Shown here: one piece after another, positions 1 through 6,862 of the stretch | How the letters are laid out: the number at the start of each line of letters is the position of its first letter | How positions within the stretch are numbered: the first letter of the stretch is position 1 | Source of the DNA: Proteobacteria bacterium UBA7420 | Lineage (GTDB): Bacteria > Pseudomonadota > Gammaproteobacteria > Magnimaribacterales > D2472 | Assembly: GCA_002469975.1 (NCBI GenBank) | Contig: DKMG01000086.1 | Span: 1-17,811 of the forward strand | Direction: 5' to 3' | DNA: 17,811 nt | The notes under the pieces: model-generated | Databases searched by the model: none | Told to the model about the DNA's origin: nothing | Seen by the model: the letters and a program-made list of their open reading frames with translations, nothing else | Made by a program: the position numbers and the translations under genes

Positions 1-1
1 T

Positions 2-1033
2 GATGAGATGCAGGGAGGCCGAGTTCAAGTTGATGATAAAGCTATGATTAACTGCAATGCGGACTTAAATCAATTGGTCCCTTTCAAATATGATTGGGCA
101 TGGCAAAAATATCTTGATGGCAGCGCCAATCATTGGATGCCACAAGAAGTAAATATGACCGCGGACATCTCTTTATGGAAATCTGAAGATGGTTTAACTG
201 AGGACGAGAGAACCATAGTCAAAAGAAATCTTGGTTTCTTCTCAACAGCTGATTCATTGGTTGCGAATAATTTAGTGCTGGCCTTATATAGGTTGATCAC
301 AAATCCCGAGTGCAGACAGTACATTCTAAGGCAAAGTCTGGAAGAGGCTATTCATACACATGCCTATCAGTACTGCATCGAGTCTCTAGGAATGGATGAA
401 GGCGAAATTTTTAATATGTATAGGGAAATTCCTAGCGTAGCTAAAAAAGCTGCCTGGGGTCTAAAGTACACCCAGCAAATATCAGATCCAACCTTCCAAA
501 CCGGGACACCAGAAACTGATAAGCAGCTCCTCAGAAACCTTATAGCTTTCTATTGCGTGCTTGAAGGTATCTTTTTTTACTGTGGTTTTACTCAAATTCT
601 ATCCATGGGCAGGCGCAACAAGATGACAGGAACAGCAGAACAATTCCAGTACATCCTCAGAGATGAATCCATGCATGTAAACTTTGGAATTGATGTCATT
701 AATCAAATTAAAATTGAAAACCCCCATCTATGGGATGATGAGATGAAGCATGAAGCAGCCCAAATGATCTTAGAGGGAACTGAGTTAGAAATCATGTATG
801 CAAGAGCAACGATGCCTCGAGGCGTCTTAGGAATGAATGCCTCTATGATGGAAGAGTACCTTCAATTCATTGCAAATAGACGATTGACTCAAATTGGTCT
901 CGAGGAAGAATTTAAAGGTGCAACCAATCCTTTTCCGTGGATGTCAGAAATCATGGATCTAAGAAAAGAAAAGAATTTCTTTGAAACTCGTGTGATTGAA
1001 TATCAAACCGGTGGAGCCCTTAACTGGGAATAA
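2..1033 (+). CDS. nrdB: Ribonucleoside-diphosphate reductase beta subunit, class Ia (5' end outside window)
   Basis: This is the small subunit of aerobic ribonucleotide reductase. It carries the di-iron/tyrosyl radical cofactor that NrdA uses to reduce ribonucleotides to deoxyribonucleotides in the cytoplasm. Numbering from the first visible Met (position 8), the iron ligands D82, E113, H116, E186, E220 and H223 and the radical Tyr Y120 are all present. Their spacing matches E. coli D84/E115/H118/Y122 and E204/E238/H241. The sequence closely resembles Pseudomonas-type NrdB, which has about 60 to 75 more N-terminal residues. The frame is open to the left edge and the Met at position 8 lacks a ribosome site, so the true start lies upstream, probably next to nrdA. 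The C-terminus is complete and ends in the short acidic/hydrophobic tail that docks onto NrdA. Confidence 0.97.
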   Translation, partial: DEMQGGRVQVDDKAMINCNADLNQLVPFKYDWAWQKYLDGSANHWMPQEVNMTADISLWKSEDGLTEDERTIVKRNLGFFSTADSLVANNLVLALYRLITNPECRQYILRQSLEEAIHTHAYQYCIESLGMDEGEIFNMYREIPSVAKKAAWGLKYTQQISDPTFQTGTPETDKQLLRNLIAFYCVLEGIFFYCGFTQILSMGRRNKMTGTAEQFQYILRDESMHVNFGIDVINQIKIENPHLWDDEMKHEAAQMILEGTELEIMYARATMPRGVLGMNASMMEEYLQFIANRRLTQIGLEEEFKGATNPFPWMSEIMDLRKEKNFFETRVIEYQTGGALNWE

Positions 1034-1050
1034 AGTCTTAATATCCATTT

Positions 1051-1068
1051 TTAGGCTTGCAAGCCTAA
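1051..1068. repeat. Perfect 18-bp palindrome after nrdB
   Basis: TTAGGCTTGCAAGCCTAA is a perfect inverted repeat 18 bases past the nrdB stop. As RNA it could form a 7-bp stem with a TGCA loop. No T-run follows it on either strand, so it is not a standard intrinsic terminator. It could be a Rho-dependent or processing site at the nrdB 3' end, or an operator for the membrane-protein genes that begin about 80 bases downstream. The palindrome is seen directly; its role is unknown. Confidence 0.5.
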
Positions 1069-1145
1069 CGCGTGACAGGTGTCCTCGTCCAGGGGTTTAT
1101 ATTTAGATGGTCGAAAACTTTCTAGAATATGGTCAGTAGTTTATC

Positions 1146-1373
1146 TTGGTGCTTAGTATTCTAAGCTTGGTGCTTGTAAGCTCTGTAAAACATGAAACAA
1201 GGTTAAATGGATACATCCTTACCGGCATTAGTAGATTTTCTGGTGCTCTGGTTTTTCTTTTGGTTGATTTGCCTGCTTTTGTGATTGCTAATCTGATACA
1301 AACCTATATTGCCTTCAGGGGTTACTACAAAAATAAAAAATCTCAAGAGCAAGCAAAGCCTCAAGATGAGTGA
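1146..1373 (+). CDS. Small putative membrane protein, unknown function
   Basis: This is an open frame of 75 codons with a TTG start at 1146 (GTG at 1149 is an alternative). An in-frame TAG at 1137-1139 closes the frame just upstream, and there is no clear Shine-Dalgarno sequence. The first 14 residues are hydrophobic, and residues about 28-52 form a good membrane segment. A basic, hydrophilic tail rich in Lys and Gln follows. I do not recognise the family. Its stop codon overlaps the start of the next membrane-protein gene (ATGAGTGA), which suggests translational coupling and argues that the frame is real. The weak start leaves open a remnant of a longer gene. Confidence 0.45.
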   Translation: MVLSILSLVLVSSVKHETRLNGYILTGISRFSGALVFLLVDLPAFVIANLIQTYIAFRGYYKNKKSQEQAKPQDE

Positions 1374-1884
1374 CTGGTTCGATGCCTTAAGCAAAGGAAG
1401 GAATTTGTTGATATCCCTTGCTGGAATGCTGCTGTGTCTCGTTTTTTTTGGTGCATTAGAAAGAGCTCTTGGGGCAGGAATATTAGATCTGATGCCGTCC
1501 TATTCAATGAATGAAGTTCAGGCAAGATTCGAGATCTATGGGGCAGATGGACGAAGATTGTATGCTTTGGCTAGTGTTAGCTTGGACCTTTTATTTCCTA
1601 TAAGTTACTCCTGTTTTTTTATAGGAATAATTATTAGATTGGTGAAAAGTAATATTCTGAAATGGCTTGTTGTCATTCCTATGATGTTGGCAAGTGTAGA
1701 TCTTTTAGAGAATATTCAATTCTGCATCATGCTCAATCAATTTCCAGACCTCTCTGAATCGCAGATTTATCTTGCAAGTTTAACAACAATGATCAAGCAT
1801 CAACTCACACTGGGTGTATATATGTGCATTGTTTGCCTTGCTGCATTTAAGGTATTTCAAAAATTAATATTTAAGTTAAAGTAA
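1366..1884 (+). CDS. Four-helix integral membrane protein, unknown function
   Basis: The protein has 172 residues from ATG 1366. The frame extends upstream to an ATG at 1309, but 1366 is preferred because it overlaps the preceding stop and the extra residues are only the neighbour's basic tail read in another frame. Four hydrophobic segments are visible, at residues about 13-35, 64-90, 96-115 and 140-165. Between the first and second lies a soluble stretch with a YSMNEV...YGADGRRLY pattern, and the third ends in a DLLEN motif. This layout (Tyr-Ser-x-x-Glu segment, GxxGRxxY, LD-x-x-FPxxY, DLLEN) recalls a widespread uncharacterised family of small membrane proteins, as far as I remember it. 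The function is unknown. It is probably co-transcribed with the preceding small membrane gene. Confidence 0.75.
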   Translation: MSDWFDALSKGRNLLISLAGMLLCLVFFGALERALGAGILDLMPSYSMNEVQARFEIYGADGRRLYALASVSLDLLFPISYSCFFIGIIIRLVKSNILKWLVVIPMMLASVDLLENIQFCIMLNQFPDLSESQIYLASLTTMIKHQLTLGVYMCIVCLAAFKVFQKLIFKLK

Positions 1885-1925
1885 ATTAAGTAATGGTGAT
1901 AAAAGGCTCCGAGAATGAGCTGCTT

Positions 1926-1932
1926 AAGGTGG
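1926..1932 (+). promoter_or_regulatory. Ribosome binding site favouring the start at 1939
   Basis: AAGGTGG lies 6 bases before ATG 1939. Other in-frame ATGs occur at 1915 and 1933. The 1915 start also has a purine stretch (AAAAGG, 8 bases upstream), so it cannot be excluded, but the stronger and better-spaced site serves 1939. The MFS similarity begins just after 1939. Confidence 0.5.
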
Positions 1933-1938
1933 ATGATT

Positions 1939-3261
1939 ATGGTCGACAATAAAACAACTAGTAAAAACTATAGAACATTTGCAATTATTTTGCTCACCAT
2001 TGTCTATGGTTTTAATTTTATAGACCGACAAATAGTTGGTATCTTAGCCCCATTTATTCAGAAAGACCTAGGGCTAACAAACACAGAGTTAGGTTTACTT
2101 ATTGGATTAGCATTTGCTATTTTTTATACCCTGGTTGCAATCCCAATTGCCTGGCTTGCTGATCGATACAGCCGAGTTAATATCCTATCTATCGCGCTGG
2201 CAACCTGGAGTGGCTTTACAGCCCTCACAGGCTTTGCAACTAATTTTATACAAATTGGTATTGCCCGAATGGGTGTGGGGATTGGTGAGGCTGGGGGTAG
2301 CCCTCCCTCTCATTCTATTATTTCTGACATGTACCCGAAAGAAGAACGAGCAAGCGCGCTGGGCATTTACTCCATGGGAATCCCGCTAGGCATCATGGCA
2401 GCTTACTTCGCAACAGCGATGTTAATGGGCGCATCTGGTGAAGAGGTTAACTGGAGACGAATTTTTATCTTTCTTGGTCTTACCGGAGTGGCCTTAGCAG
2501 CTATCGTTAAGTTAACACTGCGTGAGCCTTCACGCGGAGCCATGGAATTTAATGATCAGGCTCAAATTAAAAAGCCTCCATTCATGGAGTCATTAAAGGC
2601 TCTGCTGAAAATTCCAGCCTGGTGGGCTATGTGCTTTGGGATAGCTTTTGGATCATTTGTCTCCTATGCAAAATCTGCTTTTCACACAAAATATTTAGTG
2701 GCATTAGATCCAAGTTATGACTTCCAAACACTAGTAATAATTTTGGGTATTATTAATGGAACAACATATGCGGGCGGTGCTTTTTTTGGAGCTAGGTTGG
2801 CTGATAAATGGGGCAAAAAAGATATCCGTGCCTACGGATGGTTGCCAGCAATCTCAATTGCTTTATGTCTGCCTATAGCCATCGGTGCTTGGTGGTCGAC
2901 CTCAATAGAGATGAATCTTATTTTTACTACTTTATTTTTATTGTTTATTGGTGTTTATCTCGGACCAAGTTTTGCCATTGCCCAAACCCTAGCTCCCATA
3001 AGCATGCGCGCCATGTCTACCGCTCTCTTCTTTTTTATTCTCAATATGATTGCCCTGGGAGGAGGGCCTACCTTTGCAGGCTGGCTGATAGATGTATTTA
3101 AAGAAAATTATGGTGAGGTGGAGTCAATACGTTATGCCATGACGGTTACTTCTCTGCTGTTCATTCCTTCGATTATTAGCTTCATGGTTGTGGCGCGCGT
3201 CTTACCAAAAGACTGGGCAGAAGCAGAAAAGAAAAATCTTCAATTAGCGAAAAGTTCTTGA
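1939..3261 (+). CDS. MFS transporter, spinster-like
   Basis: This is an inner-membrane carrier of the major facilitator superfamily, about 440 residues with roughly twelve hydrophobic helices. The first helix carries the NFIDRQ signature and is followed by LAPFIQKDLGLTNTELGLL. An ADRYSR motif follows helix 2 (the MFS motif A position), and GVGIGEAGGSPP lies in helices 4-5. These are typical of spinster-type MFS proteins, which are abundant in marine gammaproteobacteria and often sit near lipid or aromatic catabolism genes. The substrate cannot be read from the sequence. The gene begins 54 bases after the preceding membrane-protein gene, so it may share its transcript. The start could instead be ATG 1915, giving 8 more residues. 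Confidence 0.9.
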   Translation: MVDNKTTSKNYRTFAIILLTIVYGFNFIDRQIVGILAPFIQKDLGLTNTELGLLIGLAFAIFYTLVAIPIAWLADRYSRVNILSIALATWSGFTALTGFATNFIQIGIARMGVGIGEAGGSPPSHSIISDMYPKEERASALGIYSMGIPLGIMAAYFATAMLMGASGEEVNWRRIFIFLGLTGVALAAIVKLTLREPSRGAMEFNDQAQIKKPPFMESLKALLKIPAWWAMCFGIAFGSFVSYAKSAFHTKYLVALDPSYDFQTLVIILGIINGTTYAGGAFFGARLADKWGKKDIRAYGWLPAISIALCLPIAIGAWWSTSIEMNLIFTTLFLLFIGVYLGPSFAIAQTLAPISMRAMSTALFFFILNMIALGGGPTFAGWLIDVFKENYGEVESIRYAMTVTSLLFIPSIISFMVVARVLPKDWAEAEKKNLQLAKSS

Positions 3262-3623
3262 TCTTAAAAATCTCATTAAAGTATCTGAACTAGATGCTAT
3301 TGAGTGGGAATAACTCCGCACCACATCATCCCTTAACCGCTATTTTCTGTGTTAGGAACTCTGCTTGGGGGTAGCTTGCCTGCTGACTTTCAGCCTGCGC
3401 AAGATAGAAATTAATTTAAAAGCAGCTTTTTATACATACTTCATGTAATTTCCTGTCATTGCTTTACAATCCATCTTTTGAAAAAAGGGTCTTGTTGGGT
3501 AATGCATATTTTTTAGTAAATGCTAAGTCGCTCCTCCTTTATCAAAAATTCTTAATATTAACTTTGAGCTTCTCTTCAGGCATAACATTTGCTTCTTTGA
3601 TGTTGGCTACTAATTAGAGGCTC
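3262..3623. other. 362-base gene-poor region between MFS and SulP genes
   Basis: No convincing gene is present. The stretch holds a stem-loop (3375-3403) and an open + frame. From TTG 3495 that frame encodes 40 residues, with a hydrophobic run near its end, and stops at 3615-3617 just before the SulP start. It has only a short purine tract (AAAAGGG) before it and no ATG, so I do not call it a gene. I see no tRNA or strong sigma-70 promoter. The region presumably contains the SulP promoter and leader. Confidence 0.5.
3375..3403 (+). repeat. Imperfect stem-loop
   Basis: Two nested arms pair. CTTGC (3375-3379) pairs with GCAAG (3399-3403), and GCTGA (3382-3386) pairs with TCAGC (3390-3394), leaving a CTT loop and a small asymmetric internal loop. 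No T-run follows, so it is not a typical intrinsic terminator. It lies 114 bases past the MFS stop and 220 bases before the SulP start. It could be a Rho-dependent 3' end structure or part of an mRNA leader. Confidence 0.35.
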
Positions 3624-5195
3624 ATGATGCAACAAATCATTAAACATATAACCCCTTCTTCATTTACCTTACTTAGAACAGAGGTGCTCGCAGGATTAAC
3701 TGTTGCTTTAGCATTAGTTCCCGAAGCTGTTTCCTTTTCTTTTGTGGCGGGTGTTCACCCCTTAGTAGGTCTTTATGCGGCATTTATCGTTGGAATTATT
3801 ACAGCTCTCATTGGTGGCAGGCCTGGTATGATTTCTGGAGCCACAGGAGCTCTTGCTGTGGTGATGGTGTCTTTGGTTTCTCAGCATGGTATCGAGTACC
3901 TATTTGCTACGATTGTGCTGATGGGGGGCCTCCAAATAATGGCTGGTTTCTTCAAATTAGGGAAATTTATTAGATTAGTTCCCTACCCTGTGATGCTTGG
4001 CTTTGTGAATGGTTTGGCCATAGTTATTTTTTTATCTCAGCTCTCTCAGTTTCAGATCGAGGATGCCGAAGGAATAAGGCAATGGATGGATAAAGGAACT
4101 CTGCTGATTATGTTAATCCTAGTGCTTGCAACCATGACTTTGATCTGGGTAACGCCTAAAATCACTAAAGCTCTGCCCGCCCCGCTTGTTGGAATATTTA
4201 TTGTGGCTGGTTTCGTGATCGCATTTAATATTGATGTTCCCCGTGTAGGTGACCTTGCATCTATCAAAGGAGGCTTTCCAACCTTTCATATCCCGAGGGT
4301 TGAACTGACTATTAATAATTTATTAATTATTTTCCCTTACGCCTTGATCTTGGCAGCAATTGGGTTGATAGAAAGCTTGCTCACTCTTAACTTGGTTGGC
4401 GATATAACTGGAAATGTTGGAGGCGCCTCTCAAGAATGTTATGCACAAGGTATAGCCAACACCGTCACGGGTTTTTTTGGAGGCATGGGTGGTTGCGCAA
4501 TGATTGGGCAATCCATGATTAATGTTAAATCAGGTGGTCGCACGAGAGTATCAGGTATCTCAGCGTCCTTATTTCTACTGTTATTTATTGTAGTCGGCTC
4601 ATCTGTAATTGAGCTCATACCATTAGCTGCGCTTGTAGGCGTGATGTTCATGGTTGTCATTGGAACTTTTGCCTGGCAAAGCATTTCTATTATCCCGCTC
4701 ATTCCAAGAGCTGATGTAGCTGTCATGCTTATTGTGACAGTTATTACAGTGATGCATGATTTAGCCGTTGCGGTTATCTGTGGAGTAATTGTTTCAGCCC
4801 TTGCTTATGCTTGGGATAATGCAACTCGCATCAGAGGACGCGCTGAGGTTAATCAAGACGGTCAGAATATTTATTATATAGAGGGCCCGTTATTTTTTGG
4901 ATCAATTCAGGGTTTTGCAGACCTATTCAATGTAAAGGATGATACCCAAGTAGTAATTATCGATTTTATGAACAGCCGTGTTGTTGATCAATCTGCTCTT
5001 CAGGCCATAGAAGATCTTGCCAAAAAATATAAAAAAAGAAAAAAAACCTTGCAACTAAAACATCTATCACCAGATTGCCATAAACTTTTGCGCAAGGCAG
5101 GTCAGTTGGTAGTGAATTCTGATGATGATCCTCATTATGGAATTGCTGTTAACTACAGTGTAAAAACAGGGTCCTTTGGTAATGCTGAACATTAA
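3624..5195 (+). CDS. SulP family anion transporter with STAS domain
   Basis: This is an inner-membrane SLC26/SulP carrier of 523 residues, a usual length for the family. The membrane domain covers roughly residues 20-405, with the conserved ALVPEAVSF segment (about 30-38) and GGRPGMISGATGA (64-76). A cytoplasmic STAS domain follows at about 410-500, with the VVIIDF strand and DQSAL helix start at 442-458. The sequence is closest to the Bacillus YbaR/YvdB-type SulP proteins, whose substrate is not settled; sulfate or bicarbonate are the usual candidates. No carbonic anhydrase or sulfate-assimilation gene is adjacent to decide. AGAGG at 3616-3620 is only 3 bases from ATG 3624 but 6 from the in-frame ATG 3627, so translation may begin at 3627. 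The gene is probably monocistronic. Confidence 0.93.
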   Translation: MMQQIIKHITPSSFTLLRTEVLAGLTVALALVPEAVSFSFVAGVHPLVGLYAAFIVGIITALIGGRPGMISGATGALAVVMVSLVSQHGIEYLFATIVLMGGLQIMAGFFKLGKFIRLVPYPVMLGFVNGLAIVIFLSQLSQFQIEDAEGIRQWMDKGTLLIMLILVLATMTLIWVTPKITKALPAPLVGIFIVAGFVIAFNIDVPRVGDLASIKGGFPTFHIPRVELTINNLLIIFPYALILAAIGLIESLLTLNLVGDITGNVGGASQECYAQGIANTVTGFFGGMGGCAMIGQSMINVKSGGRTRVSGISASLFLLLFIVVGSSVIELIPLAALVGVMFMVVIGTFAWQSISIIPLIPRADVAVMLIVTVITVMHDLAVAVICGVIVSALAYAWDNATRIRGRAEVNQDGQNIYYIEGPLFFGSIQGFADLFNVKDDTQVVIIDFMNSRVVDQSALQAIEDLAKKYKKRKKTLQLKHLSPDCHKLLRKAGQLVVNSDDDPHYGIAVNYSVKTGSFGNAEH

Positions 5196-5212
5196 TGCCT
5201 AGCCTTTGCATC

Positions 5213-5253
5213 CTACCCATCAATTGATGAGATCAAGAAAATTTCTAGGGTAG
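5213..5253 (+). terminator. Possible terminator-like inverted repeat after SulP gene
   Basis: CTACCC (5213-5218) and GGGTAG (5248-5253) are complementary. Between them sits a second palindrome, CATCAATTGATG (5218-5229), which shares one base with the left arm. Only TTTGTG follows, so the T-tract is weak. The structure starts 17 bases past the SulP stop codon, where a transcript end is expected. The inverted repeats are seen directly; termination is inferred. Confidence 0.25.
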
Positions 5254-5485
5254 TTTGTGATGTTCCAGTTAACTGATAGTCAGTATTAAGAATAATAGTT
5301 AGTGCTTGGTTGTTTATATCCTCAATTATTAGCTTTTTAAAGATTGCATGAGCACCTCTAAAGGTTATTGCCAAATGATGCTTTGCTAGAAGATTGAGAT
5401 GCATGGATTTAGTTTTTTTAAAGTGTACTAAAGATGGTCTATCAAACTCACCACGGCAGTAGCTTCTAATGTAAAATCTCAAAAA

Positions 5486-5505
5486 ATATCTTAAATAAAA
5501 GATAT
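5486..5505 (+). promoter_or_regulatory. Inverted repeat just upstream of the DJ-1-like gene
   Basis: ATATCTT (5486-5492) and AAGATAT (5499-5505) are perfect inverted arms around a 6-base loop, ending 5 bases before the AGGAG ribosome site (5511-5515). It could be an operator for a dimeric regulator or a 5' mRNA hairpin. All pairs but one are A-T, so a hairpin would be weak. Its position favours a regulatory role for the four-gene cluster downstream. Confidence 0.3.
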
Positions 5506-5523
5506 GCAGTAGGAGTCTTACTA

Positions 5524-6213
5524 ATGAATATACTAATTATTTTAACGTCACATGATCAATTAGGTGACACAGGAAATAAAACTGGCTTTTGGCTAGAAGA
5601 GTTTGCCAGCCCTTATTACCACCTATTAGATGCTGGAGCCTCATTAACTCTAGCCTCACCTTTGGGTGGTCAACCACCCATTGATCCAAAAAGTTATGAG
5701 CCTGATTTTCTTACCAACGACACACATCGATTTGATGATGATCAAGTAGCTCAATCTACGCTGGCGAACACGACCAAACTATCTAACATTAAAATAGATG
5801 AGTTCGATGCAGTATTTTATCCTGGGGGCCATGGTCCTCTCTGGGACCTTCACAATGATCAAATCTCCATTGCCTTGATTGAGGGCTTTTTGGCTGCAGG
5901 TAAACCTGTGGCGACTGTCTGTCATGCACCTGCAGTACTCTTAAAAGCCAAGGATCAAAATGGTGATCCATTGGTAAGGGGTAGGAGGGTCACTGGTTTT
6001 AGTAATAGCGAAGAAGCCGCTGTAGAATTAACTGATGTTGTTCCCTATCTACTCGAGGATGAGCTTGTCGCTATGGGTGGTATATACCAGAAAATTGAAG
6101 ACTGGAATTCATTAGCAGTCGTTGATGGGTTAATCATAACTGGTCAAAACCCAGGCTCTTCAGCTGCGGTTGCTGAAGCCTTGTTAAAGGTAATTAAGCA
6201 GAGAGCAAGCTGA
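5524..6213 (+). CDS. DJ-1/PfpI family protein, Hsp31-like
   Basis: This 229-residue cytosolic protein belongs to the class I glutamine amidotransferase-like superfamily, DJ-1/PfpI branch. The nucleophile elbow is ATVCHAPAV with Cys133 followed by His134. An acidic residue in GFWLEEF (Glu25 or Glu26) occupies the conserved DJ-1 position next to the Cys. The late GQNPGSS (207-213) is typical of the Hsp31/YDR533C-like group. Members act as glyoxalase III-type enzymes on methylglyoxal or as chaperones or deglycases; the exact activity here is unknown. The start ATG has AGGAG 8 bases upstream. It is the first gene of a tight + strand group and is separated from the methyltransferase by 23 bases. 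Confidence 0.88.
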   Translation: MNILIILTSHDQLGDTGNKTGFWLEEFASPYYHLLDAGASLTLASPLGGQPPIDPKSYEPDFLTNDTHRFDDDQVAQSTLANTTKLSNIKIDEFDAVFYPGGHGPLWDLHNDQISIALIEGFLAAGKPVATVCHAPAVLLKAKDQNGDPLVRGRRVTGFSNSEEAAVELTDVVPYLLEDELVAMGGIYQKIEDWNSLAVVDGLIITGQNPGSSAAVAEALLKVIKQRAS

Positions 6214-6236
6214 TAGTCACCAATGAGGGTAGAAAT

Positions 6237-6854
6237 ATGAGAAAGGCAACAGATGTTTTTGGGGAATGGGCAGAAATAGGTAAAGACATTGGAATGCAAG
6301 AAGGACATGCTCTCTCTGTTGATGAGATGATCATGTTTGCTCTAGCAGAAAGATCTGAAATAAATAAAAATTTTAGTTTTTTAGATCTAGGCTGCGGTAA
6401 TGGCTGGGTTGTAAGAGATGTTGCTCAACATAGTTTATGCAATAAAGCAGTTGGCATTGATGGGGCAACTCAAATGATTGCCAATGCTCAATCGAGAGGT
6501 AGCAACGAGGAATATATTCATGCTGACCTCAACTTCTTCCAGTCAAAAAATACCTATGACTTAATTCACTCTATGGAGGTTCTCTATTATTTAGAAAACC
6601 CAGCAGAAGTTATTAAACAAATTTCAGACTCTTGGCTCAATCAAGATGGAAGATTAATTATCGGTATAGACCTATATTATGAAAATACTGACTCTCATAC
6701 CTGGCAAGAAAAAGTAGGTACTCCAATGCTGATGCTAAAAGAGGCTGAGTGGATTCAAATCTTCAAAATGGCAGGCTTGCGTGAGGTCACTTCGTGGAGG
6801 TCAAATCAACATAAAGATTGGGCAGGCACATTAGTCTTAACTGGTAAAAAGTAG
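6237..6854 (+). CDS. Class I SAM-dependent methyltransferase
   Basis: This 205-residue protein has a Rossmann-type methyltransferase fold. Motif I is LDLGCGNG at 49-56 (the SAM glycine loop). The acidic residue ending strand 2 lies in VGIDGA (72-77), and strand 4 is DLIHSMEVLYYL (108-119), followed by the predicted helix. The small size and lack of extra domains suggest a small-molecule or peptide substrate, but nothing identifies it. GAGGG lies 7 bases before the ATG. The gene is embedded between a DJ-1-like gene and an HI0933-type flavoprotein gene, 8 bases before the latter, so the three are very probably one operon. Confidence 0.88.
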   Translation: MRKATDVFGEWAEIGKDIGMQEGHALSVDEMIMFALAERSEINKNFSFLDLGCGNGWVVRDVAQHSLCNKAVGIDGATQMIANAQSRGSNEEYIHADLNFFQSKNTYDLIHSMEVLYYLENPAEVIKQISDSWLNQDGRLIIGIDLYYENTDSHTWQEKVGTPMLMLKEAEWIQIFKMAGLREVTSWRSNQHKDWAGTLVLTGKK

Positions 6855-6862
6855 CACGGATT

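Larger units (their letters stand above)
5196..5523. other. 328-base gene-poor region between SulP and DJ-1-like genes
   Basis: There is no + strand gene. The minus strand has an open frame from TTG 5482 to a stop at 5213 (89 codons; 63 from ATG 5404). It lacks a ribosome site and resembles no protein I know, so it is treated as doubtful. The left end holds an inverted repeat (5213-5253) that may end the SulP transcript. The right end holds a TAAAAT hexamer (5472-5477) that could be a -10 element, though no matching -35 is visible. It is followed by an inverted repeat (5486-5505) and the AGGAG ribosome site (5511-5515) of the next gene. Confidence 0.5.

Noticed and set aside
8..10. ATG at position 8 as the nrdB start
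   Set aside because: The frame is open to the window edge, no ribosome site precedes it, and homologues have a longer N-terminus, so the gene is cut by the window rather than starting here.
1309..1365. N-terminal extension of the four-helix protein from ATG 1309
   Set aside because: It is the reading-frame shadow of the preceding gene; ATG 1366 overlapping that gene's stop is the better start.
3418..3433. AAAAGCAGCTTTTT as a terminator
   Set aside because: The arms leave a single-base loop, which cannot form a hairpin, and the stretch is simply AT-rich.
4052..4726. Minus-strand open frames across the SulP gene
   Set aside because: Shadows of a well-conserved transporter; no ribosome sites or family resemblance.
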